A stretch of 64,000 nucleotides of DNA, taken from positions 200,047 to 264,046 of the forward strand of contig JAPZTO010000006.1 in the NCBI GenBank assembly GCA_027532775.1, given 5' to 3'. The stretch comes from Beijerinckiaceae bacterium. GTDB lineage: Bacteria > Pseudomonadota > Alphaproteobacteria > Rhizobiales > Beijerinckiaceae. A model generated the notes under the pieces. It saw only the letters and a program-made list of their open reading frames with translations. It was not told the origin of the DNA and ran no database searches. Shown in pieces: positions 26,630 to 36,695 of this stretch. Position 1 is the stretch's first letter. Every line of letters begins with the position of its first letter. The translations under genes were made by a program, and so were the position numbers.

Positions 26630-27925
26630 TCAATAGATCGGGAAGCGGGCCGTCATCGCATGAACGCGCGTCTTCACGCTGTCCTCGATGGCGCGGTTGC
26701 CTTCCTCGCCGTTCTTCGCGAGCCCGTCGATCACCTCGCCGATGAGCTGCGCCACCTGCTGGAATTCCGCCACGCCGAAGCCGCGCGAGGTGGCGGCCGG
26801 GGTGCCGAGGCGGATGCCGGAGGTGACCATCGGCTTTTCCGGATCGAAGGGGATGCCGTTCTTGTTGCAGGTGATATGGGCGCGGCCGAGCGCCTTCTCG
26901 GCCATGGTGCCCGTCACCTTCTTCGGCCGCAGGTCGACCAGCATGAGGTGGTTGTCGGTGCCGCCGGCGACAATCGCGAAGCCGCGCGTCTTCAGGCCCT
27001 CCGCCAGCGCCTTGGCATTGGCCACGACCTGATGGGCATAGGTCTTGAATTCCGGCTGCAGCGCCTCGTTGAAGGCGACGGCCTTGGCGGCGATGACATG
27101 CATCAGCGGGCCGCCCTGGAGCCCCGGGAAAATCGCCGAGTTGAACTTCTTGGCGAGGTCCGGGTCATTCGTCAGGATCATGCCGCCGCGCGGGCCGCGC
27201 AGGGTCTTGTGGGTGGTGGTGGTGACGACATGCGCGTGCGGGAACGGCGAGGGATGCGCACCGCCCGCCACGAGCCCGGCGAAATGGGCGATATCGACCA
27301 TGAAATATGCGCCGACGAGATCGGCGATGCGGCGGAAATTCTCGAAATCCCAGAAGCGGGAATAGGCCGAACCGCCAGCCACGATCACCTTGGGCTTGTG
27401 TTCGAGGGCGAGGCGCTCGACCTCCTCCATGTCGATCAGGTGGGTTTCCGGATGGACATTGTAGGAGACGACATTGAACCACTTGCCGCTCATATTGACC
27501 GGCGCGCCATGGGTGAGATGCCCGCCGGCGGCGAGGTTCAGGCCCATGAAGGTATCGCCCGGCTTCATCAGCGCCATGAAGACGCCCTGGTTGGCCTGGC
27601 TGCCGGAATTGGGCTGAACATTGGCGAAATCGCAGCCAAAGAGCTTCTTGGCGCGGGAAATCGCGAGTTCCTCGGCGATATCGACAAACTGGCAGCCACC
27701 GTAATAGCGCTTGCCGGGATAACCCTCGGCATATTTGTTCGTCAGGACCGAGCCCTGCGCCTCAAGCACGGCGCGGCTGACGATATTCTCCGAGGCGATC
27801 AGCTCGATCTCGTCGCGCTGGCGGCCGAGTTCCAGCTGGACGGCCTTCGCGATCTCGGGATCGGCATCCGCCAGGCCCGCGGAGAAGAAGGAATTCGAGC
27901 GGATCGGCGCGGTGGCAGCGGTCAT
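26630..27925 (-). CDS. glyA: serine hydroxymethyltransferase
   Basis: A 431-residue PLP enzyme converting serine and tetrahydrofolate to glycine and methylene-THF. The PLP Lys is about residue 240 in [25 protein letters not shown] and [14 protein letters not shown] are other hallmarks. The start [10 protein letters not shown] agrees with family length. The 120 bp upstream should hold the operon promoter for glyA-nrdR-ribDE; no riboswitch was recognised. Confidence 0.97.
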   Translation of the reverse strand: MTAATAPIRSNSFFSAGLADADPEIAKAVQLELGRQRDEIELIASENIVSRAVLEAQGSVLTNKYAEGYPGKRYYGGCQFVDIAEELAISRAKKLFGCDFANVQPNSGSQANQGVFMALMKPGDTFMGLNLAAGGHLTHGAPVNMSGKWFNVVSYNVHPETHLIDMEEVERLALEHKPKVIVAGGSAYSRFWDFENFRRIADLVGAYFMVDIAHFAGLVAGGAHPSPFPHAHVVTTTTHKTLRGPRGGMILTNDPDLAKKFNSAIFPGLQGGPLMHVIAAKAVAFNEALQPEFKTYAHQVVANAKALAEGLKTRGFAIVAGGTDNHLMLVDLRPKKVTGTMAEKALGRAHITCNKNGIPFDPEKPMVTSGIRLGTPAATSRGFGVAEFQQVAQLIGEVIDGLAKNGEEGNRAIEDSVKTRVHAMTARFPIY

Positions 27926-28045
27926 GGGATGTCCTGCTTCTCGAGGGGTGGCCAGCAAGCGAGGCTGCGGTTTATCGCAACGAAACCACCCGGGCAAGGT
28001 TCTTGCCTGCATGGCTGGCGCGTCAAAAACGCTCCCCGCGACGGC

Positions 28046-28996
28046 TCACACCGCCCATTCCGCCGCGCGATGAAGATCGACATTGCCGCCGCAGAGCAGG
28101 ATTCCGACGCGGGCGCCCGGTTCGGGCCGGTATGCGCCGGAGAGAATCGCACCCAGGGCGGCTGCGCCGCCCGGTTCCAGCATCTGGTGGAAATCCTGCC
28201 AAGAGGTGCGAATTGCCGCCAGAATCGCCTCATCCTGCACCAGCGCGACCTTATGGACGCCCGCCGCGCAGATTTCATGGACCAGCGGGCCGACATTCCG
28301 GGCACCGAGCGAATCGGCCGCGACCGATTTCACCGTCACCTCGACCGGGCCGCCAGCCTCCAACGCGGCATGGAGCGCGCGCGAGCCTTCCGGCTCGACG
28401 CCGATCACCTTCACGCTCGTGCCATGGAACCAGGCGGCTGCGCCGGAGACGAGGCCGCCACCGCCCACGGCGATCACGACCTCGTCAAGCTCCGCCTGGC
28501 CGGACCATTCCAGCCCCAGCGTGCCCTGCCCGGCGATGGTGGCCGGCGCGGAGAAGGGGTGGATTTTCAGCGCACCGGTTTCGGCGACATAGAGATCGCA
28601 GGCGGCCTGCGCATCATCATATTGCGCGCCGCCGATCACCACATCCGCGCCGTAGCGCCGGATGGCAGCGATTTTCGGCGCCGGCGAGATTTCCGGCACG
28701 AAGATGCGCGCGGGAATGCCCAAGGCCCGGGCGGCGAAGGCCACCGCCGCGCCGTGATTGCCGCCGGAGGCTGCCGCGACGCCAGCTTCCGGAACCGCCA
28801 ACGAGAGCAGAGAATTGAACGCACCGCGCGCCTTGAACGAGCCGGAAAGCTGGCTGTGCTCGAATTTCAGGATCGGCGTGAAATCACCGCCCAGCGCACC
28901 GCGCGGCAATTCGAGCACCGGCGTGCGGCGGATATGGGTGCGGATCCGCGCATGGGCGGCGCGGATATCATCATGAGTGACGGGAAGCAGGGACAT
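28046..28996 (-). CDS. threonine/serine dehydratase-like PLP enzyme
   Basis: A 316-residue fold-type II PLP enzyme. The PLP Lys lies in SGSFKARGAFNSLL and the phosphate-binding loop is VGGGGLVSGAAAW; ASGGNHGAAVAFAA is the substrate loop. Threonine/serine dehydratases and racemases share these motifs, so the substrate is uncertain. There is no regulatory ACT domain, unlike the paralogue at 36696-37949. A start ten codons further upstream is possible. Confidence 0.85.
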   Translation of the reverse strand: MSLLPVTHDDIRAAHARIRTHIRRTPVLELPRGALGGDFTPILKFEHSQLSGSFKARGAFNSLLSLAVPEAGVAAASGGNHGAAVAFAARALGIPARIFVPEISPAPKIAAIRRYGADVVIGGAQYDDAQAACDLYVAETGALKIHPFSAPATIAGQGTLGLEWSGQAELDEVVIAVGGGGLVSGAAAWFHGTSVKVIGVEPEGSRALHAALEAGGPVEVTVKSVAADSLGARNVGPLVHEICAAGVHKVALVQDEAILAAIRTSWQDFHQMLEPGGAAALGAILSGAYRPEPGARVGILLCGGNVDLHRAAEWAV

Positions 28997-29080
28997 CGGG
29001 GGACTCAGTGAGATGGGTTGGTCCATCGATAGCCCGGATGCAGCGCCGGCTCAACGCGAGGTGACGCAGGGCCACGCGCC

Positions 29081-29140
29081 CCCTCACCCGCCGATGCGAT
29101 GCATCGTCGGCCTCTCCCCGGCGGGGAGAGGCGGGAGGCT
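29081..29140. repeat. palindromic intergenic repeat, copy 3
   Basis: CCCTCACCCG, a GATGCGATGCATC stem, then CCTCTCCCCGGCGGGGAGAGG. It is paired head to head with copy 4 in the gap between the dehydratase and the L,D-transpeptidase. Confidence 0.85.
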
Positions 29141-29190
29141 TGCTGGAACGGCGATGCGTGGAGAATAGCGAAGGCGATGGGTGCAAGAAT

Positions 29191-29240
29191 CCCTCGCCCC
29201 GCTTGCGGGGAGAGGGTGGCGCGAAGCGCCGGGTGAGGGG
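29191..29240. repeat. palindromic intergenic repeat, copy 4 (inverted)
   Basis: CCCTCGCCCCGCTTGCGGGG, then AGAGGGTGGCGCGAAGCGCC and GGGTGAGGGG. It lies next to the 3' end of the L,D-transpeptidase gene. Confidence 0.85.
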
Positions 29241-29268
29241 CGAGGCCGGGCGAAAGCGCCCGCCCGGC

Positions 29269-30549
29269 TCACTCGGCCGGGCGATCGTCGCCGTCGCGCA
29301 GGGCTTCGGTCACGGCGCCGGGGCCGACACCATCCTTGCCGTAGATGTCATCACGGAACTGGATCACGCCTTCCGGCGTGCCCCAGGCGGTGATGTAGAC
29401 CCAGTAGCACGGGATCGGCTCCCGCGGGGTGGCGTCGATGCGCTGGCCCGACCGCATGGCTGCGTCGATGGCCTCGCGCGTCCATTGCGGGTTGTCCTGC
29501 AGGATCCAGTAGATGTAGTCGCGCACATTCTGCACGCGCACGCAGCCCGAGGAGACGAAGCGGTAATCGTCGCCGAAAATGCCCTTGGCCGGGGTGTCAT
29601 GCATGTAGACACCATGCGGGTTGGCGATGTTGATGCGCACGAAGCCGAGGCTGTTGAACTCGCCGCCGGGATCCTGGCGGAACATGTAGTTGGTGGCCTC
29701 GTCCGAGTTCCAGTTCACGGATGCCGGCTGGATTTCCTGCCCCTGGCGGTTGTAAATCCGGATCTTCTGCTCGGTGAGGTAGTTCGGGTTCTTCCGCATC
29801 AGCGGGATCAGGTCCTTGCGGATGATCGAGGCCGGCACGGTCCAGAACGGGTTGAAATTCACGTTGAGGATGCGCGCATTCATGATCGGCGACTGACGGT
29901 CGACCTTGCCGACACCGGCGACATGGCGGGTCGCGACCTGGCCGTTCTCCACCGTCTCGACATAGGCGGCGGGGATGTTGGTGATAACGAAGCGCGAGCC
30001 GAGATTGCCGCTGTAGGAGCGCAGCCGCTGCAGGTTGACCTCGAGCTGCTTCAGCCGGATCTCGGCCGGCGTGTTCAGCGCGGCGAAGGTCTGGGCGCCG
30101 ACAACGCCGGTCGGCGTCAGGCCATGACGGGCCTGGTAGCGCTTGACGGCGGCATCGACGTAGGAATCGAACACCGCGCCGGTACCGACATTCGGCGACA
30201 GGTCACCCAGTTCGATCAGCCGCTGGCGCAGGGCCTGCACATTCGGATGGCGCGTGCCCAGCTTCAGCCGCACCGCGGAAGGAAGCGGCTGGTGGCCGCC
30301 CTTGGCCACGATATCCTGGTACACCCGGACAGCGCCCTCGGTGGCGGCAGTCGTGGCCTGGCTGAGGATCGGATGCGGTGTCAGGATGTTACGCGTCTGC
30401 TGGCCGCCGGAATCATAGCTCTGCGCCCATTCGGCCTGACCGCCGACCATCCCGCTCTGCTGGGCGAAGGCGGGTCCGGCCAGACCGGCCCCGACAAAAC
30501 CTGCCGTGCCGAGAAGAAAGCGGCGACGGTCCAGCCCGAAGGAAACCAT
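29269..30549 (-). CDS. L,D-transpeptidase with peptidoglycan-binding domain
   Basis: A 426-residue periplasmic enzyme of the YcbB/LdtD type that makes 3-3 cross-links in peptidoglycan. A twin-arginine-like signal (LDRRRFLLGTAGF, Arg8-10) leads to cleavage after PAFA. A peptidoglycan-binding domain (HPNVQALRQRLIELGDL) is followed by the YkuD catalytic domain with GVYMHDTPAK and the nucleophile in SSGCVRV. The start at 30549 places the RRR correctly; an ATG at 30585 is an alternative. The neighbouring MarR-type gene matches LdtR, a known regulator of such enzymes in Sinorhizobium and Liberibacter. Confidence 0.92.
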   Translation of the reverse strand: MVSFGLDRRRFLLGTAGFVGAGLAGPAFAQQSGMVGGQAEWAQSYDSGGQQTRNILTPHPILSQATTAATEGAVRVYQDIVAKGGHQPLPSAVRLKLGTRHPNVQALRQRLIELGDLSPNVGTGAVFDSYVDAAVKRYQARHGLTPTGVVGAQTFAALNTPAEIRLKQLEVNLQRLRSYSGNLGSRFVITNIPAAYVETVENGQVATRHVAGVGKVDRQSPIMNARILNVNFNPFWTVPASIIRKDLIPLMRKNPNYLTEQKIRIYNRQGQEIQPASVNWNSDEATNYMFRQDPGGEFNSLGFVRINIANPHGVYMHDTPAKGIFGDDYRFVSSGCVRVQNVRDYIYWILQDNPQWTREAIDAAMRSGQRIDATPREPIPCYWVYITAWGTPEGVIQFRDDIYGKDGVGPGAVTEALRDGDDRPAE

Positions 30550-30814
30550 GGTCGAAGACTTATCCTGCTGCATCATCTGCCCCATCAACCTCATCAGGCC
30601 AGCCCATCCGGCACAAGCCTGTAATCCCACATACTTAACCAAGCGTATCGACGCCATGCCGATGGTGCAGGCCAGGCCTGCAAACCCTTCGGCGCGTCGT
30701 TCCGGGACTATCGGAAGCGCGTCCGATCCGGCGAAAATGTGGCATTCGCGCCGAATCTCGCCCGTTCACGCGGACGTTATCACATTTCATCGCCCGAGGG
30801 GTGCGCCAATGCAC

Positions 30815-30842
30815 GGAAGCCCGCCACAGAGGGCGGGCTTCC
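30815..30842. terminator. hairpin between ldtR and the L,D-transpeptidase gene
   Basis: GGAAGCCCGCC (30815-30825) pairs perfectly with GGCGGGCTTCC (30832-30842). It is one of several hairpins in the 408-bp gap 30550-30957, which otherwise should hold the transpeptidase promoter. A second GATCGGG-type stem lies at about 30847-30871. Confidence 0.55.
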
Positions 30843-30902
30843 AGGGGTCCGATCGGGTCTTTGGGCCCGATAAGGGAATCGTCCGAAGGCAGGCGTCAGA
30901 GA

Positions 30903-30989
30903 CGGTAGCGGATCTGGTCGGTCCAGAGCACCGCGAACCCGGAGGTTCGCGGCAAGACTACAGCCGGTAGCGGATCTGGTCGGTCCAGA
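30903..30989 (-). repeat. 25-bp direct repeat of the ldtR 3' end
   Basis: CGGTAGCGGATCTGGTCGGT plus CCAGA occurs at 30903-30927 and again at 30965-30989, a 62-bp step. The second copy encodes the ldtR C-terminus (WTDQIRYR). The first, downstream, still reads LWTDQIRYRL then stop in another frame. A perfect 9-bp hairpin (30931-30952) lies between the copies. Confidence 0.9.
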
Positions 30990-31470
30990 ACCGGTCAAGG
31001 CGGATGAGCGCCTGGTTGAGCGTTTCGAATTCGCCGGCCGAGATGCCGCCGATCTGCTCGACGGTGCGGACATGCTTTTCGTAGAGCTCGGCGACGATGG
31101 CATGCACTTCCTTGCCCTTCGGGGCGAGGCGGATGCGGACAGAGCGACGGTCAACGCGGCTGCGCTGATGCGAGAGATAGCCCAGCTCGACGAGCTTCTT
31201 GACGTTGTAGGAAACGTTCGAGCCGAGATAATAGCCGCGGGTGCGCAACTCGCTCGCCGTGACATCATTGTCGCCGATGTTATAGAGCAGCAACGCCTGC
31301 ACGCTGTTGACATCGGCGCGACCACGGCGATCGAACTCGTCCTTGATCACGTCGAGCAACCGGCGGTGAAGACGTTCCACCAGCGCGAGGGATTCCAGGT
31401 AAAGACCACGGACGGCAGGCGTGCCTTCCGGCTTCTGTTCGACAATACGCGCAACATTCGCGTTGTTCAT
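30958..31470 (-). CDS. ldtR: MarR family regulator LdtR
   Basis: A 170-residue winged-helix regulator. The recognition region is VTASELRTRGYYLGSNVSYN, followed by KLVELGYLSHQRSRVDRRS, typical of MarR wings. The N-terminus and adjacency to an L,D-transpeptidase match LdtR, which controls cell-wall remodelling and stress tolerance in Sinorhizobium meliloti and Liberibacter. Its 3' end is partly duplicated downstream. Confidence 0.9.
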   Translation of the reverse strand: MNNANVARIVEQKPEGTPAVRGLYLESLALVERLHRRLLDVIKDEFDRRGRADVNSVQALLLYNIGDNDVTASELRTRGYYLGSNVSYNVKKLVELGYLSHQRSRVDRRSVRIRLAPKGKEVHAIVAELYEKHVRTVEQIGGISAGEFETLNQALIRLDRFWTDQIRYRL

Positions 31471-31731
31471 GACTCACTACCCCTGTTTGTCTTGAGGCGT
31501 GCTTCAGCCCGTCCTCGTCTTATGGGATCAACATAGGGTGGTCGGATGAAAATGAGTTTAAATTCCAGCGTAAATTTGATGTTTAGATATTGGAGTGAAC
31601 AGAAGATTGAACTGAGAAAGTCTTAGTATTTTTGAATCGTGAATCTAAAATTCTGTTTACCGAGATTCAGAAGGCGATTCACGTTGCTATGGCGAAGGCC
31701 GGCCGGTGCCTGCCCGCCCGGCCAACATCGC
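31471..31731. other. AT-rich intergenic region upstream of ldtR
   Basis: A 261-bp stretch, clearly AT-richer than its surroundings at 31540-31680, with runs such as GAGTTTAAATTCC and GTAAATTTGATG. It should contain the ldtR promoter and possibly LdtR sites. I see no gene or clear hairpin in it. Confidence 0.6.
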
Positions 31732-32244
31732 TCAGAAAAGGCCCAGCCTGCGTTTGCGCACGGCAAAGGCGAGGATGAAATAGAAGAACAGCGCGAGCCC
31801 GGCGCCGGAAGCCGAGGTCATTCCCACGGCATTGCCGAAACCGGTCAGGCCGAGGACGATCTCGACCACCACGGCAAAGACCCAGAGGCTTTTCCCCCAG
31901 GGCGCGACCAGCCAGAGGCCGATCGCGGCGACACAATCCACCAGCGCGAAACCGATGATGATGACCTGCCGCGCCCGGCTCTCGTCATTCAGCGGGATAT
32001 CGCCGAGGCCGAGAACCAGCGCCCAGAAGGCGATGCCCTTGACCAGCCAGATCGCGGCCGTCAGCCGGAGGAACAGCACATACATCAGGTCCCAGCGGAT
32101 GCCGGGATTGTCGAGTTCGGCGCCGATGGGCGGTTCGTCCCGGCTGCCGGGTTCGATCACCAGATCCTGCGCGCGCCGTTCCTCGCGGCGCGACGGCTTG
32201 CGGCGAAGCAGCGTTGACAACCGGCCGGACCGTATCCGCCCCAA
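31732..32244 (-). CDS. DUF6163-type membrane protein
   Basis: About 170 residues with four hydrophobic helices (VLFLRLTAAIWLVKGIAFW, ARQVIIIGFALVDCVAAIGL, VFAVVVEIVLGLTGFG, ALFFYFILAFAV) and a basic N-terminal tail. It fits the small Rhizobiales family DUF6163, usually found near ldtR. The start is uncertain: a TTG at 32244 lies directly after the stop of the preceding gene, and no ATG is available before the first helix. The function is unknown. Confidence 0.75.
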   Translation of the reverse strand: MGRIRSGRLSTLLRRKPSRREERRAQDLVIEPGSRDEPPIGAELDNPGIRWDLMYVLFLRLTAAIWLVKGIAFWALVLGLGDIPLNDESRARQVIIIGFALVDCVAAIGLWLVAPWGKSLWVFAVVVEIVLGLTGFGNAVGMTSASGAGLALFFYFILAFAVRKRRLGLF

Positions 32245-32245
32245 T

Positions 32246-33289
32246 TCAGTCTTCAGCAAAGCGCAGATCCTCGTCCAGCGGCTGAAAATGCGCGGCAATC
32301 GCGGCAGGATCAAGCCCGGCAATGCTGTCCGGCCGCCATTGCGGGCGATTGTCCTTGTCGATGATCAGCGCCCGGACGCCCTCGTAGAAATCATGGCCAT
32401 GCACGATCCGGCTGACGATGCGGAATTCCAGCACCATCGCGGCCTCGAAATCGAGGCTGGCCCCGCGGCGGATCTGCTCCATCGCAATGGCCATCGAGGT
32501 GGGCGAGCGCTTCGCCATGCCCGCCACCAGTTCCGCCGCGAAGGGCGAATCCGGTGCGGCGGCCGCGAGCCCGTCCATGACGGCGGGGAGATCGGCGCCC
32601 GAGAAGAGCCGGTTGATCTCGCCGGCCCTGTCGAAAACCGGCGTCTCGCCGGCCGGCTCGGCAACGCGCGCCGCCACGGCCTCCACCGCCTCCCCCGCGG
32701 CGAGGACGTCGAGGATCTCTTCTTCCGCGCCACCGCGCATGGCATGGGTAGCAAGGCCGAGCGCGAGCGCATCACCCCGGCGCAGGCGGGCGCCGGTCAA
32801 CGCGAGATACATGCCGAAAGCGCCGGGCAGACGCGGCAGGGCATAGGTCGCGCCGACATCCGGGAAAAAGCCGATGCCGACTTCCGGCATGGCGAAGAGA
32901 TAGTTCGGCCCGGCGAAACGGTGGCTCCCATGGAGCGAGACGCCGACGCCGCCGCCCATGACGATCCCGTCGACCAAGGCGATATAGGGCTTGGGGAACC
33001 GCTTGATGAAGGTGTTGAGCCGGTACTCCCGCGCCCAGAAATCCAGCGCGACGGCATGGCGCCCGGTCTGCCCGTATTCATGCATCAGGCGGATATCGCC
33101 ACCGGCGCAGAAGGCCTTGCCACCCGCCCCCCGGATCGCGACATGGCGGATGGCCGGATCGTCGCGGAAGTCGAGCAAGGCGGCCTGCAAGCCATCGACC
33201 ATGGCGTCATTCAGCGCATTGAGCGCCTGCGGACGGTTGAGCGTGACCAGCCCCAGCGCGCCGCGCTTTTCGATGAGAATATCGCTCAT
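32246..33289 (-). CDS. 3-hydroxyisobutyryl-CoA hydrolase-like crotonase
   Basis: A 347-residue enoyl-CoA hydratase/isomerase family enzyme of the HIBYL-CoA hydrolase branch, which serves valine breakdown. Marks are GGKAFCAGGDIR, MGGGVGVSLHGSHR with the oxyanion-hole glycines, and PEVGIGFFPDVGATYALPRL. The extra C-terminal segment (FEAAMVLEFRIVSRIVHGHDFYEGVRA) separates it from ordinary crotonases. GGGAG precedes the ATG. The DUF6163 gene follows immediately. Confidence 0.9.
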   Translation of the reverse strand: MSDILIEKRGALGLVTLNRPQALNALNDAMVDGLQAALLDFRDDPAIRHVAIRGAGGKAFCAGGDIRLMHEYGQTGRHAVALDFWAREYRLNTFIKRFPKPYIALVDGIVMGGGVGVSLHGSHRFAGPNYLFAMPEVGIGFFPDVGATYALPRLPGAFGMYLALTGARLRRGDALALGLATHAMRGGAEEEILDVLAAGEAVEAVAARVAEPAGETPVFDRAGEINRLFSGADLPAVMDGLAAAAPDSPFAAELVAGMAKRSPTSMAIAMEQIRRGASLDFEAAMVLEFRIVSRIVHGHDFYEGVRALIIDKDNRPQWRPDSIAGLDPAAIAAHFQPLDEDLRFAED

Positions 33290-33399
33290 GGAACTCTCCC
33301 TCCCCGTCCTTGCCTGCCGGCCGGGGGTAGAGCGCGCGCTACCGAGCGTCAATGCCCCTTGCCCAAGCAACGCACTTCCCGACCTCAGCGATCCGGATG

Positions 33400-33428
33400 T
33401 TGACCCGGACAGGCACGGGCGTAACAAT
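33400..33428 (+). promoter_or_regulatory. candidate sigma-70 promoter
   Basis: TTGACC (33400-33405), a 17-bp spacer, then AACAAT (33423-33428), about 30 bp before the methyltransferase start. Confidence 0.45.
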
Positions 33429-33458
33429 ATAACATCTTCTTGCCCGTGGAGCCGCCTG

Positions 33459-34136
33459 TTGAACCAGATCCCCTTCGACGCGAGCATGGCCCGGACCTAT
33501 TCCGACGGGCCGCCCCGGCAAGTGCCCGGCTATTCCGACCTTCACCGGATGGTGTCGATCCTGCTCGCGGAAAGCATGCCGCCTCGCGGGCGCGTGCTCG
33601 TCCTCGGCGCCGGCGGAGGGCAGGAAATCCGGGCACTTGCCGATGCGCATCCGGGGTGGCGCTTCGATGGCATTGACCCGTCCGGAGAGATGCTGCGCCT
33701 GGCAGAACAGGTCACTGTTCCGCATGCGTCACGCATCCGCTTCACGCACGGCATGATTGCCGACGCGCCTGAAGGGCCGTTCGATGCTGCGGTCTCGATT
33801 CTGACTTTCCATTTCATTCCGCATGACCAGCGCCTTGGTACGCTCGTGGAGATCCGGCGCCGGCTGAAAAGAGATGCGCCCTTCATCCTGGCCCATCTCA
33901 GTTTTCCGCAGACCGAACCACAGCGCTCCCGTTGGATTGCCCGCCATGTTGCATTCGGCCTGTCGAACGGGACGGATCCCGCGCATGCCGAGAGCGCCCG
34001 ACAGGCGATCGGCAGCAAACTGTCCGTCCTGTCTCCGGAAGACGAGGAAGCCATGCTCGGGGAAGCAGGCTTTTCGGATGTCAGCCTCTTCTATGCCGGA
34101 TTGAGCATCAGGGGCTGGGTGTCCATCGCCCGATAG
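33459..34136 (+). CDS. class I SAM-dependent methyltransferase
   Basis: A 225-residue Rossmann methyltransferase. Motif I is VLVLGAGGGQEIRALA near residue 49 and the ribose-binding acid is in FDGIDPSGEML. The family pattern FDASMARTY requires a start upstream of the first ATG, so the TTG at 33459 with GGAG seven bases before it was chosen. It stands alone between the hydrolase (divergent) and hemB. The substrate is unknown; small-molecule or quinone-like targets are both possible. Confidence 0.82.
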   Translation: MNQIPFDASMARTYSDGPPRQVPGYSDLHRMVSILLAESMPPRGRVLVLGAGGGQEIRALADAHPGWRFDGIDPSGEMLRLAEQVTVPHASRIRFTHGMIADAPEGPFDAAVSILTFHFIPHDQRLGTLVEIRRRLKRDAPFILAHLSFPQTEPQRSRWIARHVAFGLSNGTDPAHAESARQAIGSKLSVLSPEDEEAMLGEAGFSDVSLFYAGLSIRGWVSIAR

Positions 34137-34187
34137 CCGCGGGCGAACCGGCGCAAAACGCTTCCCTTTGGATCGGCGTCTCCTTAA

Positions 34188-35231
<1,044 letters not shown>

Positions 35232-35234
35232 GCA

Positions 35235-36635
35235 ATGGCATTGCTGCGTCGGCGACCGGAGCTCTGGATCCTTGTCGCCCCGATCCTGGCCCTTGCAATC
35301 CTCGTGGTGCCGCTGTTCCTCGTCGGCGGCCCCGGCGCGGATGCCGAGCAGGCCCGCCTGTGCCGGATGCTGCTGCCGGCCCTCTACCCGCAGGACGAGG
35401 GGATCACGGTACTCGATACCGAGAGCGCCCCCGGCAACGCTGTCCATGTCACCTTCCGGACCGGTGGTGAGGCCAACCGCCCGCATCTGCTGACCTGCCG
35501 GTTCGGCGGGATCGGCTATTCCGCCGCCCGTCGGGACCTCTCCGCCGTGCTGATCGACGGGGTCGGTATCGGCGAATCCGCGCTCTACATCCTCCGCAAT
35601 CGCTGGCTGGAGACGCAACTCGCCGTCGAGGCCGATCCCGGTCCGCCGCGGATCACCGGCGAGGCGATCGAGCTGCCCCGACCGCTCGCGCTGGCACTGC
35701 AACATCTGGTCGGCGGCCTGCCGCGGCTCGGCATCCTCGCCCTGCTGGCGCTGTCGACCGCGCTGATCTACGGGCTGATCGGGCGGATCAACCTCGCGCT
35801 CGGCGAATTCCTGGCTTTCGGCGGCATCATGACCACGCTGGCGGCACTGGCTTTGTCCGGCCTCGGGCCGGGCGGGTCCAGCCTGGCGGGTTCGCCGCTG
35901 GTGCCGATGCTGGCCGGCGGGCTGGCCGTGACCCTGTGCGGGCTGGCCGGACTTGCGCTCGGCCGGGGCCTGCTCTGGCCCCTCACCCGGCCCGGCGCGG
36001 CCGCCGGCATCGGCCAGCCCGTTCTGGTCGCAGGAATCGGCCTGATGGTGGCGATGCAGGAAGGGCTGCGACTCAGCCAGGGAGCCGGCACGACCTGGCT
36101 TCCGCCCGCCCATGGCGAAGGCCGGGTCATCGCGGTGTCCGAGACGTTCGAGGTCATCCTTCATCCGCGCCTGCTGGTCATGGCGCTGGTCAATGCAACG
36201 GCGATCCTCGCCGTGCTGTGGCTGATGAAGCGGACCGCCTTCGGCCGGGCCTGGCGGGCCAGCGCCGACGATCCGGAAGCAGCGCGTCTCTGCGGGGTCG
36301 ATCCGGAGGCCCTGCTGGTCCGGACCGCCATCCTCGCCATCGCCCTTGCGGGCGTCGCCGGCGCTACGATCGCGCTGAATTATGGTGGAATCCACTTCTC
36401 CGGTGGGACAATGATGGGACTGACGGGCTTGATCGCCGCCATTCTTGGCGGTATCGGCTCGATCGGCGGTGCCGTTCTCGGCGGCCTCGCCATCGGGCTG
36501 TTCCAGATCGGCTGGTCTGCCCTGATGGATATTGCGCTGTGGGAACTGGCGAGCTTCATCCTGCTGACGCTGGCCCTGATCCTCAAGCCCGGCGGCTTTT
36601 TCGGGTTCGCCGACGGGCCGATGCGGAAAATGTAG
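35235..36635 (+). CDS. LivH-type ABC permease with N-terminal extension
   Basis: A 466-residue membrane protein. From about residue 155 onward it matches branched-chain amino acid permeases of the LivH type, with NLALGEFLAFGGIM and the coupling region RAWRASADDPEAARLCGVD. The first helix (LWILVAPILALAILVVPLFL) is followed by about 120 periplasmic residues not usual for the family. No ATPase, partner permease or binding protein gene is adjacent, so it is an orphan component. It is probably co-transcribed with hemB (three-base gap), but no haem-related role is established. Confidence 0.85.
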   Translation: MALLRRRPELWILVAPILALAILVVPLFLVGGPGADAEQARLCRMLLPALYPQDEGITVLDTESAPGNAVHVTFRTGGEANRPHLLTCRFGGIGYSAARRDLSAVLIDGVGIGESALYILRNRWLETQLAVEADPGPPRITGEAIELPRPLALALQHLVGGLPRLGILALLALSTALIYGLIGRINLALGEFLAFGGIMTTLAALALSGLGPGGSSLAGSPLVPMLAGGLAVTLCGLAGLALGRGLLWPLTRPGAAAGIGQPVLVAGIGLMVAMQEGLRLSQGAGTTWLPPAHGEGRVIAVSETFEVILHPRLLVMALVNATAILAVLWLMKRTAFGRAWRASADDPEAARLCGVDPEALLVRTAILAIALAGVAGATIALNYGGIHFSGGTMMGLTGLIAAILGGIGSIGGAVLGGLAIGLFQIGWSALMDIALWELASFILLTLALILKPGGFFGFADGPMRKM

Positions 36636-36636
36636 C

Positions 36637-36652
36637 CTGACCGCCCGGTCAG
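36637..36652 (+). terminator. hairpin after the permease gene
   Basis: CTGACCG (36637-36643) pairs with CGGTCAG (36646-36652), followed by CCGTTTGTAT. The same CTGACC/GGTCAG core occurs in the hairpin at 719-740. Confidence 0.5.
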
Positions 36653-36695
36653 CCGTTTGTATCATTTCCCGGACAAGAGAAGGAAAGCCAATCCC

